Part shown: in pieces, positions 1 through 9,770 of the stretch | Numbering within the stretch: position 1 is the stretch's first letter | Layout: every line of letters begins with the position of its first letter | DNA from: Cyanobacteriota bacterium | GTDB taxonomy: Bacteria; Cyanobacteriota; Vampirovibrionia; Vampirovibrionales; Vampirovibrionaceae | NCBI GenBank assembly: GCA_019751815.1 | Contig: JAIEMW010000003.1 | Location: 124,001-188,000, forward strand | Direction: 5' to 3' | DNA length: 64,000 nt | Translations under genes and position numbers: made by a program | Notes under the pieces: generated by a model | Seen by the model: only the letters and a program-made list of their open reading frames with translations | Databases searched by the model: none | Told to the model about the DNA's origin: nothing

Positions 1-25
1 GAGGCCAAAAGATACAGCAACAAGC

Positions 26-1150
26 GTGAGTGTGGGAATTTTCAACATGCGTATTGCTGCTCAAACTCAGCAGTTGAATTTACAGAGAAGTTCATCGCCC
101 TTGTTACTTCAGCCTATGCGGTTTCAAGGAAAGGCGCTTCAAAACAAGCACGTGGGATTTAAAGCTCGCCCTATCACACAATGGGGGAGTTTACTGGCGC
201 TGCTGGCCAGTCTAGCCGGCTGTAACAGTAGTGGCTTCAAGCCAAATCCCATACTAGACGGCGGTACTCAAACCAATACATTTAAAAACCCAGACATTAT
301 CCCGCTGCCCGATGATTTTGGGGCATTAATCCATGCCTCTGAAGCGAAACGGCCCAATCCCCCCAAAGCAAGTTCTGACTGGGCGCCCAATGTGAAAGTG
401 TATGCCTCTTCCAGCCAAGCAATCGCAAGCTGGTTTAACCCAAACGAATATTCTTACTTTACGGAAAGCCTGATGAAGCGACTGAAATCCGCTTCCAGCC
501 TGGATGCAGCGTATGAATCCATGGCGCGTTACGGATATCTCGCCTATGTAAACCCAGACAAAGAAAACCCGGTTGTGCCCCCTTCTTCTGTGGTTGCAGG
601 AAAACCGGAGACCGAAAAGAAGCCGTCCGCCAACATCGCCAAACGATTTTTTCCGACAGCCACCCTGCGGCCGAACACTGCCTGGAAAAAAGCCGAGCAG
701 GCGACCCCGCGCTTTGTTCTCTTACTGGCGGAAGGCAGTGATAGCACATTTGCCCGTAACTCCCAATTGGTTCAAGACACGTTGATGGACGATACCAGGG
801 GTTACGGGCTGTGTGAAGAGAATATTAAACGCTTTGACAAGGCCACGCCCACAGAGGTGGAGGCAGGTCTAAAATGGCTAGAGCAACAAGTGGCCAATAA
901 CCCCAAGGCTGAAGTGCTTATCTATATTGCCAGCCACGGATCTCCAGATTACGGGCTAAAACCAGACACCCCAGAAGGCTCTGGCTATGGGTTTATCGGC
1001 ATCGGAGTATCGAAAACTTTACTCAAGCAATCCATTGCCCAGCATTTAAAAGCGGCCAAACAGGTGTCGATTATTTTGGACTCGTGCCATGCGGGCAACT
1101 GGATTGCGATGAATCCACCCAAAACCGAATTAAAAGCACCCTCCACCTGA
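26..1150 (+). CDS. Caspase-like (clan CD) lipoprotein, short C-terminus
   Basis: Probable caspase/metacaspase-fold cysteine peptidase anchored as a lipoprotein. The segment from about residue 225 to 360 reads as the p20 core: a hydrophobic strand ending in ASHG (His304) and a second strand ending in DSCHAG (Cys354) give the His/Cys dyad of clan CD peptidases. A lipobox-like LAGC places the lipidated Cys at residue 66, far from the first start codon, so translation may begin at ATG 47 or ATG 116 (residue 31, which leaves a normal-length signal peptide). The protein ends only 20 residues after the catalytic Cys, so the usual p10 part is missing or replaced. The next gene starts 26 bases later. 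Substrate is unknown. The family call is from motifs only. Confidence 0.6.
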   Translation: MSVGIFNMRIAAQTQQLNLQRSSSPLLLQPMRFQGKALQNKHVGFKARPITQWGSLLALLASLAGCNSSGFKPNPILDGGTQTNTFKNPDIIPLPDDFGALIHASEAKRPNPPKASSDWAPNVKVYASSSQAIASWFNPNEYSYFTESLMKRLKSASSLDAAYESMARYGYLAYVNPDKENPVVPPSSVVAGKPETEKKPSANIAKRFFPTATLRPNTAWKKAEQATPRFVLLLAEGSDSTFARNSQLVQDTLMDDTRGYGLCEENIKRFDKATPTEVEAGLKWLEQQVANNPKAEVLIYIASHGSPDYGLKPDTPEGSGYGFIGIGVSKTLLKQSIAQHLKAAKQVSIILDSCHAGNWIAMNPPKTELKAPST

Positions 1151-1164
1151 GCGCTTGAACTCTA

Positions 1165-1170
1165 TATAAT
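1165..1170 (+). promoter_or_regulatory. -10 box abutting the rhomboid gene
   Basis: A perfect TATAAT lies 6 bases before the ATG at 1177, so transcription from it would give an almost leaderless mRNA. I see no good -35 at the right spacing, so it may instead be chance or need an activator. Confidence 0.4.
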
Positions 1171-1176
1171 AAGGCG

Positions 1177-1854
1177 ATGAAACATCCTTCCAGCACGGGT
1201 ACCCATATCGTTTCCATCACGGTGGCTATCTTTTTATTGGGCTGCTACGGGCTGACTACCTGGCCTGGTTTTACAGCACCCAATGAGTCGATGCTTTCTA
1301 TGGCTGCATTTTTACCTCAAGCAATGGCCCGTGGTGAATGGTGGCGACTACTTTCCTACAGTGTGATCCACGCCAATGGGCTTCACCTGTTTAGCAACCT
1401 GTTTGGCATTGTGGTTTTAGGGCAATTGGTAGAACCCGCCTTGGGCACAGCACGCACCATCGTCTTATTTCTACTCAGCGTGGTGATGGGTGGATTTTTT
1501 GTGTATTTCCTCTCCAATCAATCGGTGATTGGTGCCTCTGCTATTGATTACGGGCTGATGGGTGCCTATATGATGCTTGTTCTGGCGGAGCACCCGTTGG
1601 TAACACCGGCCACTCCAGAGATTCAAGAAACGGCACCAGAACCAGAAACAGGGAGCAAGTCTCCCCATCGCAAAAATCACAGTAAAAACACCAGCCTGAG
1701 AGGCGTCGTCGCGTATCTGATTTGCTTTATTGTGATGGGTGTATGGTACCAGGAAAGTTACGGCATCAGTTTCTGGGGACATCTTGGGGGGCTAATCGCG
1801 GGTATTTCAGTGGTCACCTTCTGGCCGCCGGCCATACACACCCCTAACGTATAA
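1177..1854 (+). CDS. Rhomboid-family intramembrane serine protease
   Basis: Polytopic inner-membrane protein of 225 residues. Family signatures are visible in order: EWWR (residues 54-57) before the first conserved helix, His65 and HLFSN at 70-74, GAS with the candidate catalytic Ser121, and GHLGG with the candidate catalytic His202 in the last helices. The usual GxSG reads GASA, so the Gly after the serine is replaced by Ala. A hydrophilic, Glu/Lys-rich stretch of about 30 residues lies between the Ser helix and the C-terminal helices. Rhomboids cut transmembrane segments of other proteins; the substrate here is unknown. The gene follows the caspase-like lipoprotein by 26 bases, so both may belong to one proteolytic unit (inference). 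Confidence 0.8.
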   Translation: MKHPSSTGTHIVSITVAIFLLGCYGLTTWPGFTAPNESMLSMAAFLPQAMARGEWWRLLSYSVIHANGLHLFSNLFGIVVLGQLVEPALGTARTIVLFLLSVVMGGFFVYFLSNQSVIGASAIDYGLMGAYMMLVLAEHPLVTPATPEIQETAPEPETGSKSPHRKNHSKNTSLRGVVAYLICFIVMGVWYQESYGISFWGHLGGLIAGISVVTFWPPAIHTPNV

Positions 1855-1873
1855 TCACAAGTCACGCTATCTC

Positions 1874-1902
1874 TTGTATTTCCCCCTGGGGCTCTGTATA
1901 AT
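1874..1902 (+). promoter_or_regulatory. Sigma-70 type promoter of lysC
   Basis: TTGTAT (1874-1879) and TATAAT (1897-1902) are separated by 17 bases, 66 bases before the lysC start codon. This is the best-formed promoter in the window. Confidence 0.7.
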
Positions 1903-1968
1903 CCAGGCGGAATAAGACCGTCATAATCTGGGCAATATCTCAGGCCTAAAGGGCACCGAAACGCTAAT

Positions 1969-3249
1969 ATGAGTTTAATCGTCCAAAAATTTGGTGGCAC
2001 GTCGGTCGGCGACGCAGAGAAAATAATGAACGTGGCCCGGATCATTGCCGATACCCACGATCAAGGTCATCAGGTGGTCACTGTGGTTTCCGCTATGGGG
2101 CACTCAACCGATGCACTGGTGGATCTTGCCAAAAAAATCACCGACAACCCCACCGGAAGAGAGTATGACGCGCTTCTGGCTACCGGGGAAATGGTCTCTG
2201 TTGCTCTCCTGAGCATGGCGTTAAACTCCTTAGGGTATAAAGCCGTTGGATTAAACGGTGCTCAAGCAGGAATTCTAACCGAAGATCTATTTAACCGGGC
2301 ACGCATTCTGGAAATTGATACCAATGGCATAAAAAAAGCCCTATCTGAGGGGAATATCATTATTGTTACAGGGTTTCAAGGCATCAACTCTTTGGGAGAA
2401 ATTACCACACTGGGCCGCGGCGGCTCTGATACTTCTGCGGTGGCCCTTGCTGCGGCTCTAGAAGCGGAGCGTTGCGATATTTATACGGATGTTCGCGGCG
2501 TGTACTCTACAGACCCCAGAATTGTGCCAGAAGCCGTGAAAATGCCCAGAATTGCCTATATTGAAATGCTGGAACTGGCCCGTGTGGGTGCTCAAGTGTT
2601 ACACCCCAGAGCAGTAGAGACTGCCCGACAAGGAAACGTCGCTGTTTGTGTCCGAAGTACGTTTGATTTAAAGGATTCTGGAACCATGGTCTTAGGAATT
2701 GAAGCAATGGATAAAGACCGACGGGTCGCTGGTATTGCTTGTGATGAGAGCCAAGCCCGTTTGGCACTCACTGGGGTACCCGATCAGCCTGGCATTGCAG
2801 CCGAAGTATTTGGCACACTGGCAAATCACAACATCAGCGTGGATATGATCATCCAATCTCTTAGCGAAAGTGATGTCCCTGGAGGAAAACCCACCAACGA
2901 TATCGCCTTTACCGTCAGCGAAACCGATCTTCATGACGCAGTGACTGTCCTTGAGCAGGTGAAGCAGAAAATCGGGGCCAAACAGGTCTTAGTGGACACG
3001 GATATCGCCAAAGTAAGCATTGTTGGCGCTGGGATGATTGACCGCCCCGGGATTGCCGCTGATATGTTTCGCGCCCTGGCTGAGGGAAAGATTAACATCA
3101 AGATGATCTCCACCAGCGAAATTAAGATCAGCTGCCTGGTTGATAAAACCGCAGCCAAAGACGCCGTTCGCACCATTCATGGCCGCTTTTTTGCAGACTC
3201 TGGCCTTAGCGTCACGCAAGCCACAGTCAACGAAAAACTGGGCTACTAG
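1969..3249 (+). CDS. lysC: Aspartate kinase
   Basis: Phosphorylates L-aspartate to aspartyl-4-phosphate, the first step toward lysine, threonine, methionine and diaminopimelate for the cell wall. The N-terminus has the kinase signature KFGGTSVGD (residues 7-15), and GRGGSDTSA near residue 147 is the nucleotide/substrate loop of the amino-acid kinase fold. Two ACT domains follow, at about 265-340 and 345-420, with typical PGIAAEVF and PGIAADMF segments, so feedback inhibition by lysine and/or threonine is expected. At 426 residues it matches the short class of about 400-residue monofunctional enzymes; there is no homoserine dehydrogenase fusion. It stands alone behind its own promoter and converges with atpC. 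Confidence 0.96.
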   Translation: MSLIVQKFGGTSVGDAEKIMNVARIIADTHDQGHQVVTVVSAMGHSTDALVDLAKKITDNPTGREYDALLATGEMVSVALLSMALNSLGYKAVGLNGAQAGILTEDLFNRARILEIDTNGIKKALSEGNIIIVTGFQGINSLGEITTLGRGGSDTSAVALAAALEAERCDIYTDVRGVYSTDPRIVPEAVKMPRIAYIEMLELARVGAQVLHPRAVETARQGNVAVCVRSTFDLKDSGTMVLGIEAMDKDRRVAGIACDESQARLALTGVPDQPGIAAEVFGTLANHNISVDMIIQSLSESDVPGGKPTNDIAFTVSETDLHDAVTVLEQVKQKIGAKQVLVDTDIAKVSIVGAGMIDRPGIAADMFRALAEGKINIKMISTSEIKISCLVDKTAAKDAVRTIHGRFFADSGLSVTQATVNEKLGY

Positions 3250-3263
3250 CTAGTTACTAAAAA

Positions 3264-3671
3264 CTAGTTACCAGAAGAAACTTTGAGACGCACCAAGGAT
3301 CGGGCCAGTGCCAACTGAGCGCGTTTAAAGTCGATCTCTTCATTAGTGTTTTCTCTCAGACGGGACTCGGCACGCTCTTTGGCGTGTTGGGCACGGACGG
3401 TATCAATTTCGTTACCCAGTTCGGCATTATCACACAGTACAGTAATGGTATCGCCGTCTGTCTGCAACACACCACCCATCACCGCAACGGGAAAGGTTTG
3501 GCCTTGTTGGACGTATCGCAGTTCGGCAATTTCCAGGGGAGCCACCAGTGGGATATGTCCCTTGAGCACGCCAAACTCTCCGTCTGGCATCCGGGCGTAC
3601 ACGGCGTCAACAGCGGTGTCTAAAACGGTCCGCTCTGGGGTGAGGATTTTGAGTGGGGTTGGCGTGGTCAT
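3264..3671 (-). CDS. atpC: F-type ATP synthase epsilon subunit
   Basis: Central-stalk subunit of the F1 motor; it couples rotation to catalysis and can inhibit ATP hydrolysis. The N-terminal beta-sandwich is recognisable from LKILTPERTVLDTAVDAV and the conserved GEFGVLKGHIPLVAPL stretch (residues 31-46). The C-terminal helical hairpin is rich in Arg, Glu and Ala (about 90-130). The length of 135 residues is normal. It is the second gene of an atpD-atpC pair, about 100 bases after atpD. The other ATP synthase genes are not next to it, which is the cyanobacterial/plastid arrangement. Confidence 0.95.
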   Translation of the reverse strand: MTTPTPLKILTPERTVLDTAVDAVYARMPDGEFGVLKGHIPLVAPLEIAELRYVQQGQTFPVAVMGGVLQTDGDTITVLCDNAELGNEIDTVRAQHAKERAESRLRENTNEEIDFKRAQLALARSLVRLKVSSGN

Positions 3672-3737
3672 GGTCTGTGAACCCTTTTAAAAATAATGAG
3701 TCTATTGGCTTGCGTTCAGCGAGTTGTATGAATAACT

Positions 3738-5224
<1,487 letters not shown>

Positions 5225-5286
5225 TTAAGGTGAAGATCATAATGGAAAAAACAGAATGATTTTGTCACAAAAACAGGGAACGTCAA

Positions 5287-6177
5287 ATGAGCACTCACCC
5301 ACGTAAAATAAAAATCGCCGACCCCGTTACAAGGCGCAAACAAATGCTCTTCCGCACACACACGCCTATTCTGCATCTGTCATGCCTGTTTCTGTCTGTA
5401 GCCATGCTCTGTGCACAGGGCCCCGTAACCATGGCAGAAACCCCGCAATCTATTCCCACACCCACTAACCCAGCACCCACTAGCAATAACACCCTTAGCA
5501 CTCAAGAAGGGACGAGTCTTCAGCTACAGACAGGCTCTCAGACTGTCCCTCAGGGGACACTACTCACCCTCCAGTTCCGTACTCAGATGGACTCCCGTAT
5601 TACACAAACTGGAGAGCCTTTTTCTGCAGTGCTTGCTGAGGATTTTTACGCCCCTCCCTCAGAGCAATCCGACGGGCATCCTCGACTGATTCTGCCCAAA
5701 AACAGCATGATTCGCGGTCGTGTCCAGAATGTGAAACGGGCTCAATTTTTCAGCCAAGGCGGGGCCATCACCCTGGCATTCGATCATATCGTGCTGCCCA
5801 CTGGCGACTTACTGCCTGTCTTGCTCAATTTGTCCCCTAAAAACGAGATGATCAAACAGTTTAAAAAAGAGAACGTCACTGCGCTCTACGCAGACCCCGG
5901 TATTTCAGTCAAACTCAACAAAGGGGTGAAGGACGGAGTCAAACTCTTTCAATCCATCACGGATAAAGGCATCAAAGCCGGAGAATCCTGGGGAAATGGG
6001 GCGGGTATGATTGCCATGGCTCCCGTTGCCGTTGTCGGCGGAGCTTTGGCCGGAACTGCAGTTTCCACACAAAAGGCCGCTATCGGCATTTTTGGCCGGG
6101 GAGAACCGATTATGATTAAACCGGGTGATCGAATCACCGTGGATTTTGGTGGTTCCTTCGCGCTTCCCAGTGACTAG
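5287..6177 (+). CDS. Exported protein of unknown function
   Basis: The N-terminus has a positively charged stretch and a hydrophobic segment ending near TMAE (residues 49-52), which looks like a signal peptide. ATG 5344 (residue 20) is a plausible alternative start that gives a more compact signal. A Pro/Thr/Ser-rich linker (about 52-85) is followed by a beta-rich domain with the pattern GTLLTLQF ... LPKNSMIRGRV ... GGAITLAFDHIVLPTGDLLPV, resembling the exported 'GxV ... LxLxFD' domains found in acidobacteria and cyanobacteria. The C-terminal part contains a Gly/Ala-rich hydrophobic stretch (about 235-265). It probably acts in the periplasm or outer envelope. No function can be assigned. Confidence 0.6.
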   Translation: MSTHPRKIKIADPVTRRKQMLFRTHTPILHLSCLFLSVAMLCAQGPVTMAETPQSIPTPTNPAPTSNNTLSTQEGTSLQLQTGSQTVPQGTLLTLQFRTQMDSRITQTGEPFSAVLAEDFYAPPSEQSDGHPRLILPKNSMIRGRVQNVKRAQFFSQGGAITLAFDHIVLPTGDLLPVLLNLSPKNEMIKQFKKENVTALYADPGISVKLNKGVKDGVKLFQSITDKGIKAGESWGNGAGMIAMAPVAVVGGALAGTAVSTQKAAIGIFGRGEPIMIKPGDRITVDFGGSFALPSD

Positions 6178-6195
6178 GCGAGCCCCTAGAGAGAT

Positions 6196-7371
6196 TTAAG
6201 ACTGCGGATTCAATTCCGGCGGCTTGAGCCAGTTCTTTAGTCTGGATTTCAAATCTTGCTTTGGAGCATGGGTCGTATGAGTGGCCACCTGGGCATTTAG
6301 ATCCCGCAACTGCTCCAGCAATCTCTTTTCTTGCCCGGAAATCTTACTGGGGATTTGGATTTCTACCTGAACATAATGATTTCCACGCCGGTTTGGCTGG
6401 TTAATCACGGGAATTCCCTTCCCCTTGAAGGTAAACACCTGTCCGTTCTGGGTTCCCGCAGGAATTTTAAGCCGTTCTGTACCATCAACAGTTTCAATCT
6501 CTCGCTCACAGCCCAAAGCCAGTTCTGGATAGCTTAACAGACACCGAGAAATAACATCGTAGCCGTCTCGCTGAAACTGGGGATGCTGTTTCACCCGAAT
6601 CAGCACGTATAAATCCCCTGGAGGGCCGCCCATCATACCAGATTCACCCTCTTGGCCAATCCGTAGTCGAGTGCCTTCATCCACGCCCGCAGGCACCGTA
6701 ATATTAAGCTTTTTGTTGGCAGCACGCCGGCCTTGCCCTTGACACCAAGAGCAGGGATCCATCACGACTTGGCCTATTCCCTGGCACCGAGGACATGGGG
6801 TGATTTGGGTGAAGTGCCCAATAATCGTCTGGGTGGTTTGCCGGATTTGCCCTTGTCCGCCGCAAGTGGTACAGGCTGTAGGACCAGATCCCGGAGACGC
6901 TCCCGAGCCTTGGCAGGGCTCACAGGTCTCAGAACGGGAAATATCCACTTCTCGCTGGGCACCTCGGACCGCTTCCATAAACTCAAGTCCCACCTCAACC
7001 CCAATATCGTTTCCACGCTGGGGGCCGTATCGACCACGACCACCAAAACCACTGGGGCCAAAGCCGCCCCCAAAGAAAGAGGCAAACAAATCGCTGAGGT
7101 CAGGGAAGCCACTGGCAAAATCCCAACTGGGGGAGTAACCGCCTGATTTTAGACCGTCATGCCCGTAATTATCATAGACCTGACGCTTCTGGGCATCGCT
7201 GAGAACATCATAGGCTTCGCCCAATTCTTTAAACTGGGCTTCCGCCTCTGGGCTTTTGTTGGTATCTGGATGGCACTCTTTGGCCTTTTTGCGGAAAGAT
7301 TTTTTAATCTCTTCCGGCGTGGCAGAGCGAGAGACGCCTAAGATCTCGTAATAGTCGCGCTTATTACTCAC
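6196..7371 (-). CDS. dnaJ: Chaperone DnaJ (type I)
   Basis: J-domain co-chaperone that delivers substrates to DnaK and stimulates its ATPase. The J domain occupies residues 1-70 with the essential HPD at 34-36. A Gly/Phe-rich linker with repeated GFGPSGFGG-like segments follows, then four zinc-binding CxxCxGxG motifs (CEPCQGSG, CTTCGGQG, CPRCQGIG and CSWCQGQG) around 150-215, then the two substrate-binding beta domains. All four zinc motifs are intact, so it is a complete type I DnaJ of 391 residues. It follows grpE by 10 bases in the same operon; dnaK is not adjacent. Confidence 0.95.
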   Translation of the reverse strand: MSNKRDYYEILGVSRSATPEEIKKSFRKKAKECHPDTNKSPEAEAQFKELGEAYDVLSDAQKRQVYDNYGHDGLKSGGYSPSWDFASGFPDLSDLFASFFGGGFGPSGFGGRGRYGPQRGNDIGVEVGLEFMEAVRGAQREVDISRSETCEPCQGSGASPGSGPTACTTCGGQGQIRQTTQTIIGHFTQITPCPRCQGIGQVVMDPCSWCQGQGRRAANKKLNITVPAGVDEGTRLRIGQEGESGMMGGPPGDLYVLIRVKQHPQFQRDGYDVISRCLLSYPELALGCEREIETVDGTERLKIPAGTQNGQVFTFKGKGIPVINQPNRRGNHYVQVEIQIPSKISGQEKRLLEQLRDLNAQVATHTTHAPKQDLKSRLKNWLKPPELNPQS

Positions 7372-7381
7372 TGCTTATTGC

Positions 7382-7939
7382 TCATGAGGTGGCTGTTACG
7401 TCCGGCATAAAGGGATTGGTTTTATCAGGTTTAGAGGGAGTAGCGGCAACAATCACGCGTGAAGGCCGAATCAGTCGGTCTTTTAGCAGATACCCCGATT
7501 GGACTTCAGTAATAATCGTGCCTTCGGGATGCTCACTGGTCTCTTGCTGACTCACTGCCTCATGCAGACTCACGTCAAACGCTTCGCCCACGGCATTGAG
7601 TTTTTTCAGACCAATATTACTCAGGCAATCCTGAAGCTGAGAGGACATCAATCTCAGACTTTGAAAGAGAATTTTAGCATCCGACGTTTCTGACAGGCTG
7701 CCCATTGCCCTCTCCAGATTATCGAGAACCGGAATCAGCTCGTGCATTGCATGCTCAGAACCGTATTTTAAGAGTGCTTCACGCTCTTGTGCGTATCGCT
7801 TACGGAAGTTTTCAAAATCGGCGGCCATCCGAATGTATTGGTCGTAATAGTTTACGGCCTCATCGCGGGCAGGGGTCTGTGACACGTCTTCCCCGAGAGT
7901 GCTCTGTGTGTTTTCGCTGGTATCTTGTTGATTGTCCAT
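7382..7939 (-). CDS. grpE: Nucleotide exchange factor GrpE
   Basis: Dimeric co-chaperone that releases ADP from DnaK. The sequence shows an acidic, disordered N-terminus, the coiled-coil segment YYDQYIRMAADFENFRKRYAQE (about residues 31-52, the most conserved part of the family) and the C-terminal beta domain ending with the typical GYLLKDRLIRPSRVIV stretch. At 185 residues it has normal length. It is the first gene of grpE-dnaJ. I found no CIRCE element upstream, so control by HrcA is not supported by the sequence. Confidence 0.93.
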   Translation of the reverse strand: MDNQQDTSENTQSTLGEDVSQTPARDEAVNYYDQYIRMAADFENFRKRYAQEREALLKYGSEHAMHELIPVLDNLERAMGSLSETSDAKILFQSLRLMSSQLQDCLSNIGLKKLNAVGEAFDVSLHEAVSQQETSEHPEGTIITEVQSGYLLKDRLIRPSRVIVAATPSKPDKTNPFMPDVTATS

Positions 7940-8360
7940 TTGCTTATACCACTTTGTTATTCATTTGTTTTGGCTTGTGCCTTTTTAGTATAACAAGCCT
8001 TGTTTTAACATCGAAAAACAGGTCTGACAAACTTTGGCGCTGAATTACTTTGCGCTTTATTACACAGGTGAGCAGTTTGTTCTTTATGTTTTAGCAAAGT
8101 TTTGGTTAGAATGAGCGCACACTCAATCTAAACTGGTGTTTGTTGTAACAAAAAAGTAATATTATCGCCAGTCACTAGCAACAGAATTACTTGAGGGGAC
8201 TCTATAGGGGAAAGCAACGCACTCTAAAGCACTGTCTTATAAAAGCGCACAGCAGCTATCTCTGTCTTTTTTGAAACAAAACCAGTACCTTAACATTGCA
8301 GTCAAATCAGTATCCATCTAACCGCATTATCAAGATATAAGAAGGGGTTGAATCACTCGA
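7940..8360. other. Divergent intergenic region between grpE and the HEAT protein gene
   Basis: This 421-base AT-rich gap holds no convincing ORF. It contains a 7-base inverted repeat (GGCTTGT 7972-7978 with ACAAGCC 7993-7999) close to the grpE start and a longer inverted repeat at 8106-8131. It must carry promoters for both directions, but no single pair of boxes stands out. Confidence 0.5.
8106..8131. promoter_or_regulatory. 10-base inverted repeat, possible operator
   Basis: TTAGAATGAG (8106-8115) and CTCAATCTAA (8122-8131) are inverted copies with one mismatch around a 6-base centre. The half-site size and spacing suit a dimeric regulator. It could serve grpE-dnaJ (starting 167 bases away) or the gene at 8361. 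Confidence 0.45.
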
Positions 8361-9446
8361 ATGGCTACGAATCTCCCACCCACCTCCTCGGCTGTCAATA
8401 TTCAGATTATTGAACCCAAGAATTTTGCCGGCGGAGCCTATCCTGGCCAAATTAACACTGGGGCTCCAGTGGCCAGTAATCCCTATGGGACCCCTGCCGC
8501 ACCAGGAGGTGCCAATAGCGGATACCCTTCCAACTACAACAATATGTTTCCGGCCTACACTCCACAACAGCAACTACAAAATGCCTATTTAGAAGCCTTA
8601 AACGCCAGAAATGCAGCAGAACAAGCCCGCAATGCCTATTTAAATATCGCGAACCAGGCAAACAGCTCAGCTGCTTTTAACCCTGCCTATCCACAATTCC
8701 AACAACAGGCCCCGGGTGGCTACCCTGGGCAAATTAATCAGCCCATCAACTATGCTATGCCCGGGTATCAACAACCGGGATATCCACCCGCAGCCTATCC
8801 TCCCATGATGCCTCCAGGAATGTATCCTGGCATGCCCCCAGGTTATGCGCCTCCAGGCTATGCACCGCTTGACCCCAATCAAGCAGGCCCTCAAGCCCAG
8901 CAACCACAACCACCAGCCGGCCCAGAAAACACCCCACCTGCCGAACCACAAGCTCCCAGCCTCAAAAATCTGGGTATCGATGAGTTGAACCGCTTAGTGG
9001 ATCAACCCAACACGCTGCAAGAACGCGTGGACGCGATGGAAGAATTGGGTGTTCGGGGTCAAGGCACCCCTCAGTCCTTCGACCTCTTGAAGCGTGAAGC
9101 CCTTGCTGATACCCGCAATCTGAGTGGTCCTGCACTGGAAGACGCCAATTACGTTCGCCAAGCAGCCCTTTGGACACTCGGCATGCTCAACAAATCGCAA
9201 AACGCCGGTGTGCCAACGGATAAACTACCGGGTATCACAGCCATTAAGCAAATTTTAAACAACAAATCTGAAAGCCCAGATGTCCGCGCCGCGGCCATTC
9301 AATCACTGCAAGTCTTGGCCAGACCCGATGACAAGGTGATTAAGTCTCTCGTGAAAGCCGCAGCCAAAGATGCCAACCCAGATGTACGCCGTGTTGCTCA
9401 AGACACCTTGGCCGGCAAGGGACTGCCCATTAATCCAGGCGGCTAG
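8361..9446 (+). CDS. Pro/Gly/Tyr-rich protein with HEAT-like repeats
   Basis: Residues 1-190 are low in complexity: Pro-, Gly-, Tyr-, Gln- and Asn-rich, with many PGY, PGMY and YPP units, which suggests a disordered or assembly-prone segment. The C-terminal part (about 195-355) reads as an all-helical HEAT/armadillo-like array, with VRQAALWTLGML, VRAAAIQSLQVL and VRRVAQDTLAG at regular spacing. There is no signal peptide or membrane segment, so a cytoplasmic scaffold is likely. An AAGGGG site lies upstream. An intrinsic terminator follows at 9499. Function is unknown. Confidence 0.7.
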   Translation: MATNLPPTSSAVNIQIIEPKNFAGGAYPGQINTGAPVASNPYGTPAAPGGANSGYPSNYNNMFPAYTPQQQLQNAYLEALNARNAAEQARNAYLNIANQANSSAAFNPAYPQFQQQAPGGYPGQINQPINYAMPGYQQPGYPPAAYPPMMPPGMYPGMPPGYAPPGYAPLDPNQAGPQAQQPQPPAGPENTPPAEPQAPSLKNLGIDELNRLVDQPNTLQERVDAMEELGVRGQGTPQSFDLLKREALADTRNLSGPALEDANYVRQAALWTLGMLNKSQNAGVPTDKLPGITAIKQILNNKSESPDVRAAAIQSLQVLARPDDKVIKSLVKAAAKDANPDVRRVAQDTLAGKGLPINPGG

Positions 9447-9498
9447 TAGTGCTTAATTACAACTAGATTTAAAATACTGCCTTGTTAAGACAAATTCT

Positions 9499-9544
9499 GC
9501 CACTCTGGCTCAGGAGAAATCCGCGCTTAGAGTGGCATTTTTTT
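9499..9544 (+). terminator. Intrinsic terminator after the HEAT protein gene
   Basis: GCCACTCT (9499-9506) pairs with AGAGTGGC (9529-9536) and is followed by a T run (9538-9544). Confidence 0.75.
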
Positions 9545-9556
9545 GTTCCGTGTCAT

Positions 9557-9584
9557 TTGATTCAGGCTATGTCGGTGTTATACT
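9557..9584 (+). promoter_or_regulatory. Putative promoter of the giant coiled-coil gene
   Basis: TTGATT (9557-9562) and TATACT (9579-9584) are 16 bases apart. Transcription from here would give a leader of about 180 bases that contains the hairpin and direct repeats at 9642-9686. Confidence 0.45.
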
Positions 9585-9641
9585 GGGTTTTGTAAAGATT
9601 CTGCTAAGGAAATAGGGCTAAAAACAAGTCACTGAGCGAGA

Positions 9642-9686
9642 ATTTTGAGAGAATAGTATTTTGCAGAATACTATTTTGAGAGAATA
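9642..9686. repeat. Hairpin bracketed by a 14-base direct repeat
   Basis: ATTTTGAGAGAATA occurs exactly twice (9642-9655 and 9673-9686), 31 bases apart. Between and overlapping these copies is a perfect 9-base inverted repeat, AATAGTATT (9652-9660) and AATACTATT (9667-9675), around a 6-base loop. It lies in the presumed leader of the gene starting at 9771. Protein binding site or RNA structure cannot be told apart from sequence. Confidence 0.7.
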
Positions 9687-9770
9687 AGAATCTTAAGGGT
9701 ATCGTCAGAGCATCCTCACTAAATACTCTGATTTGACTGTCTGATTCTGAGCAAAAGAGGACACGGTGTT

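Noticed and set aside
3250..3271. Terminator between lysC and atpC
   Set aside because: CTAGTT/AACTAG can pair over only 6 bases, there is no T run, and the region is better described as a direct repeat of CTAGTTAC.
7940..8360. CIRCE element for HrcA
   Set aside because: No TTAGCACTC-N9-GAGTGCTAA or close variant; the dyad at 8106 has a different sequence and spacing.
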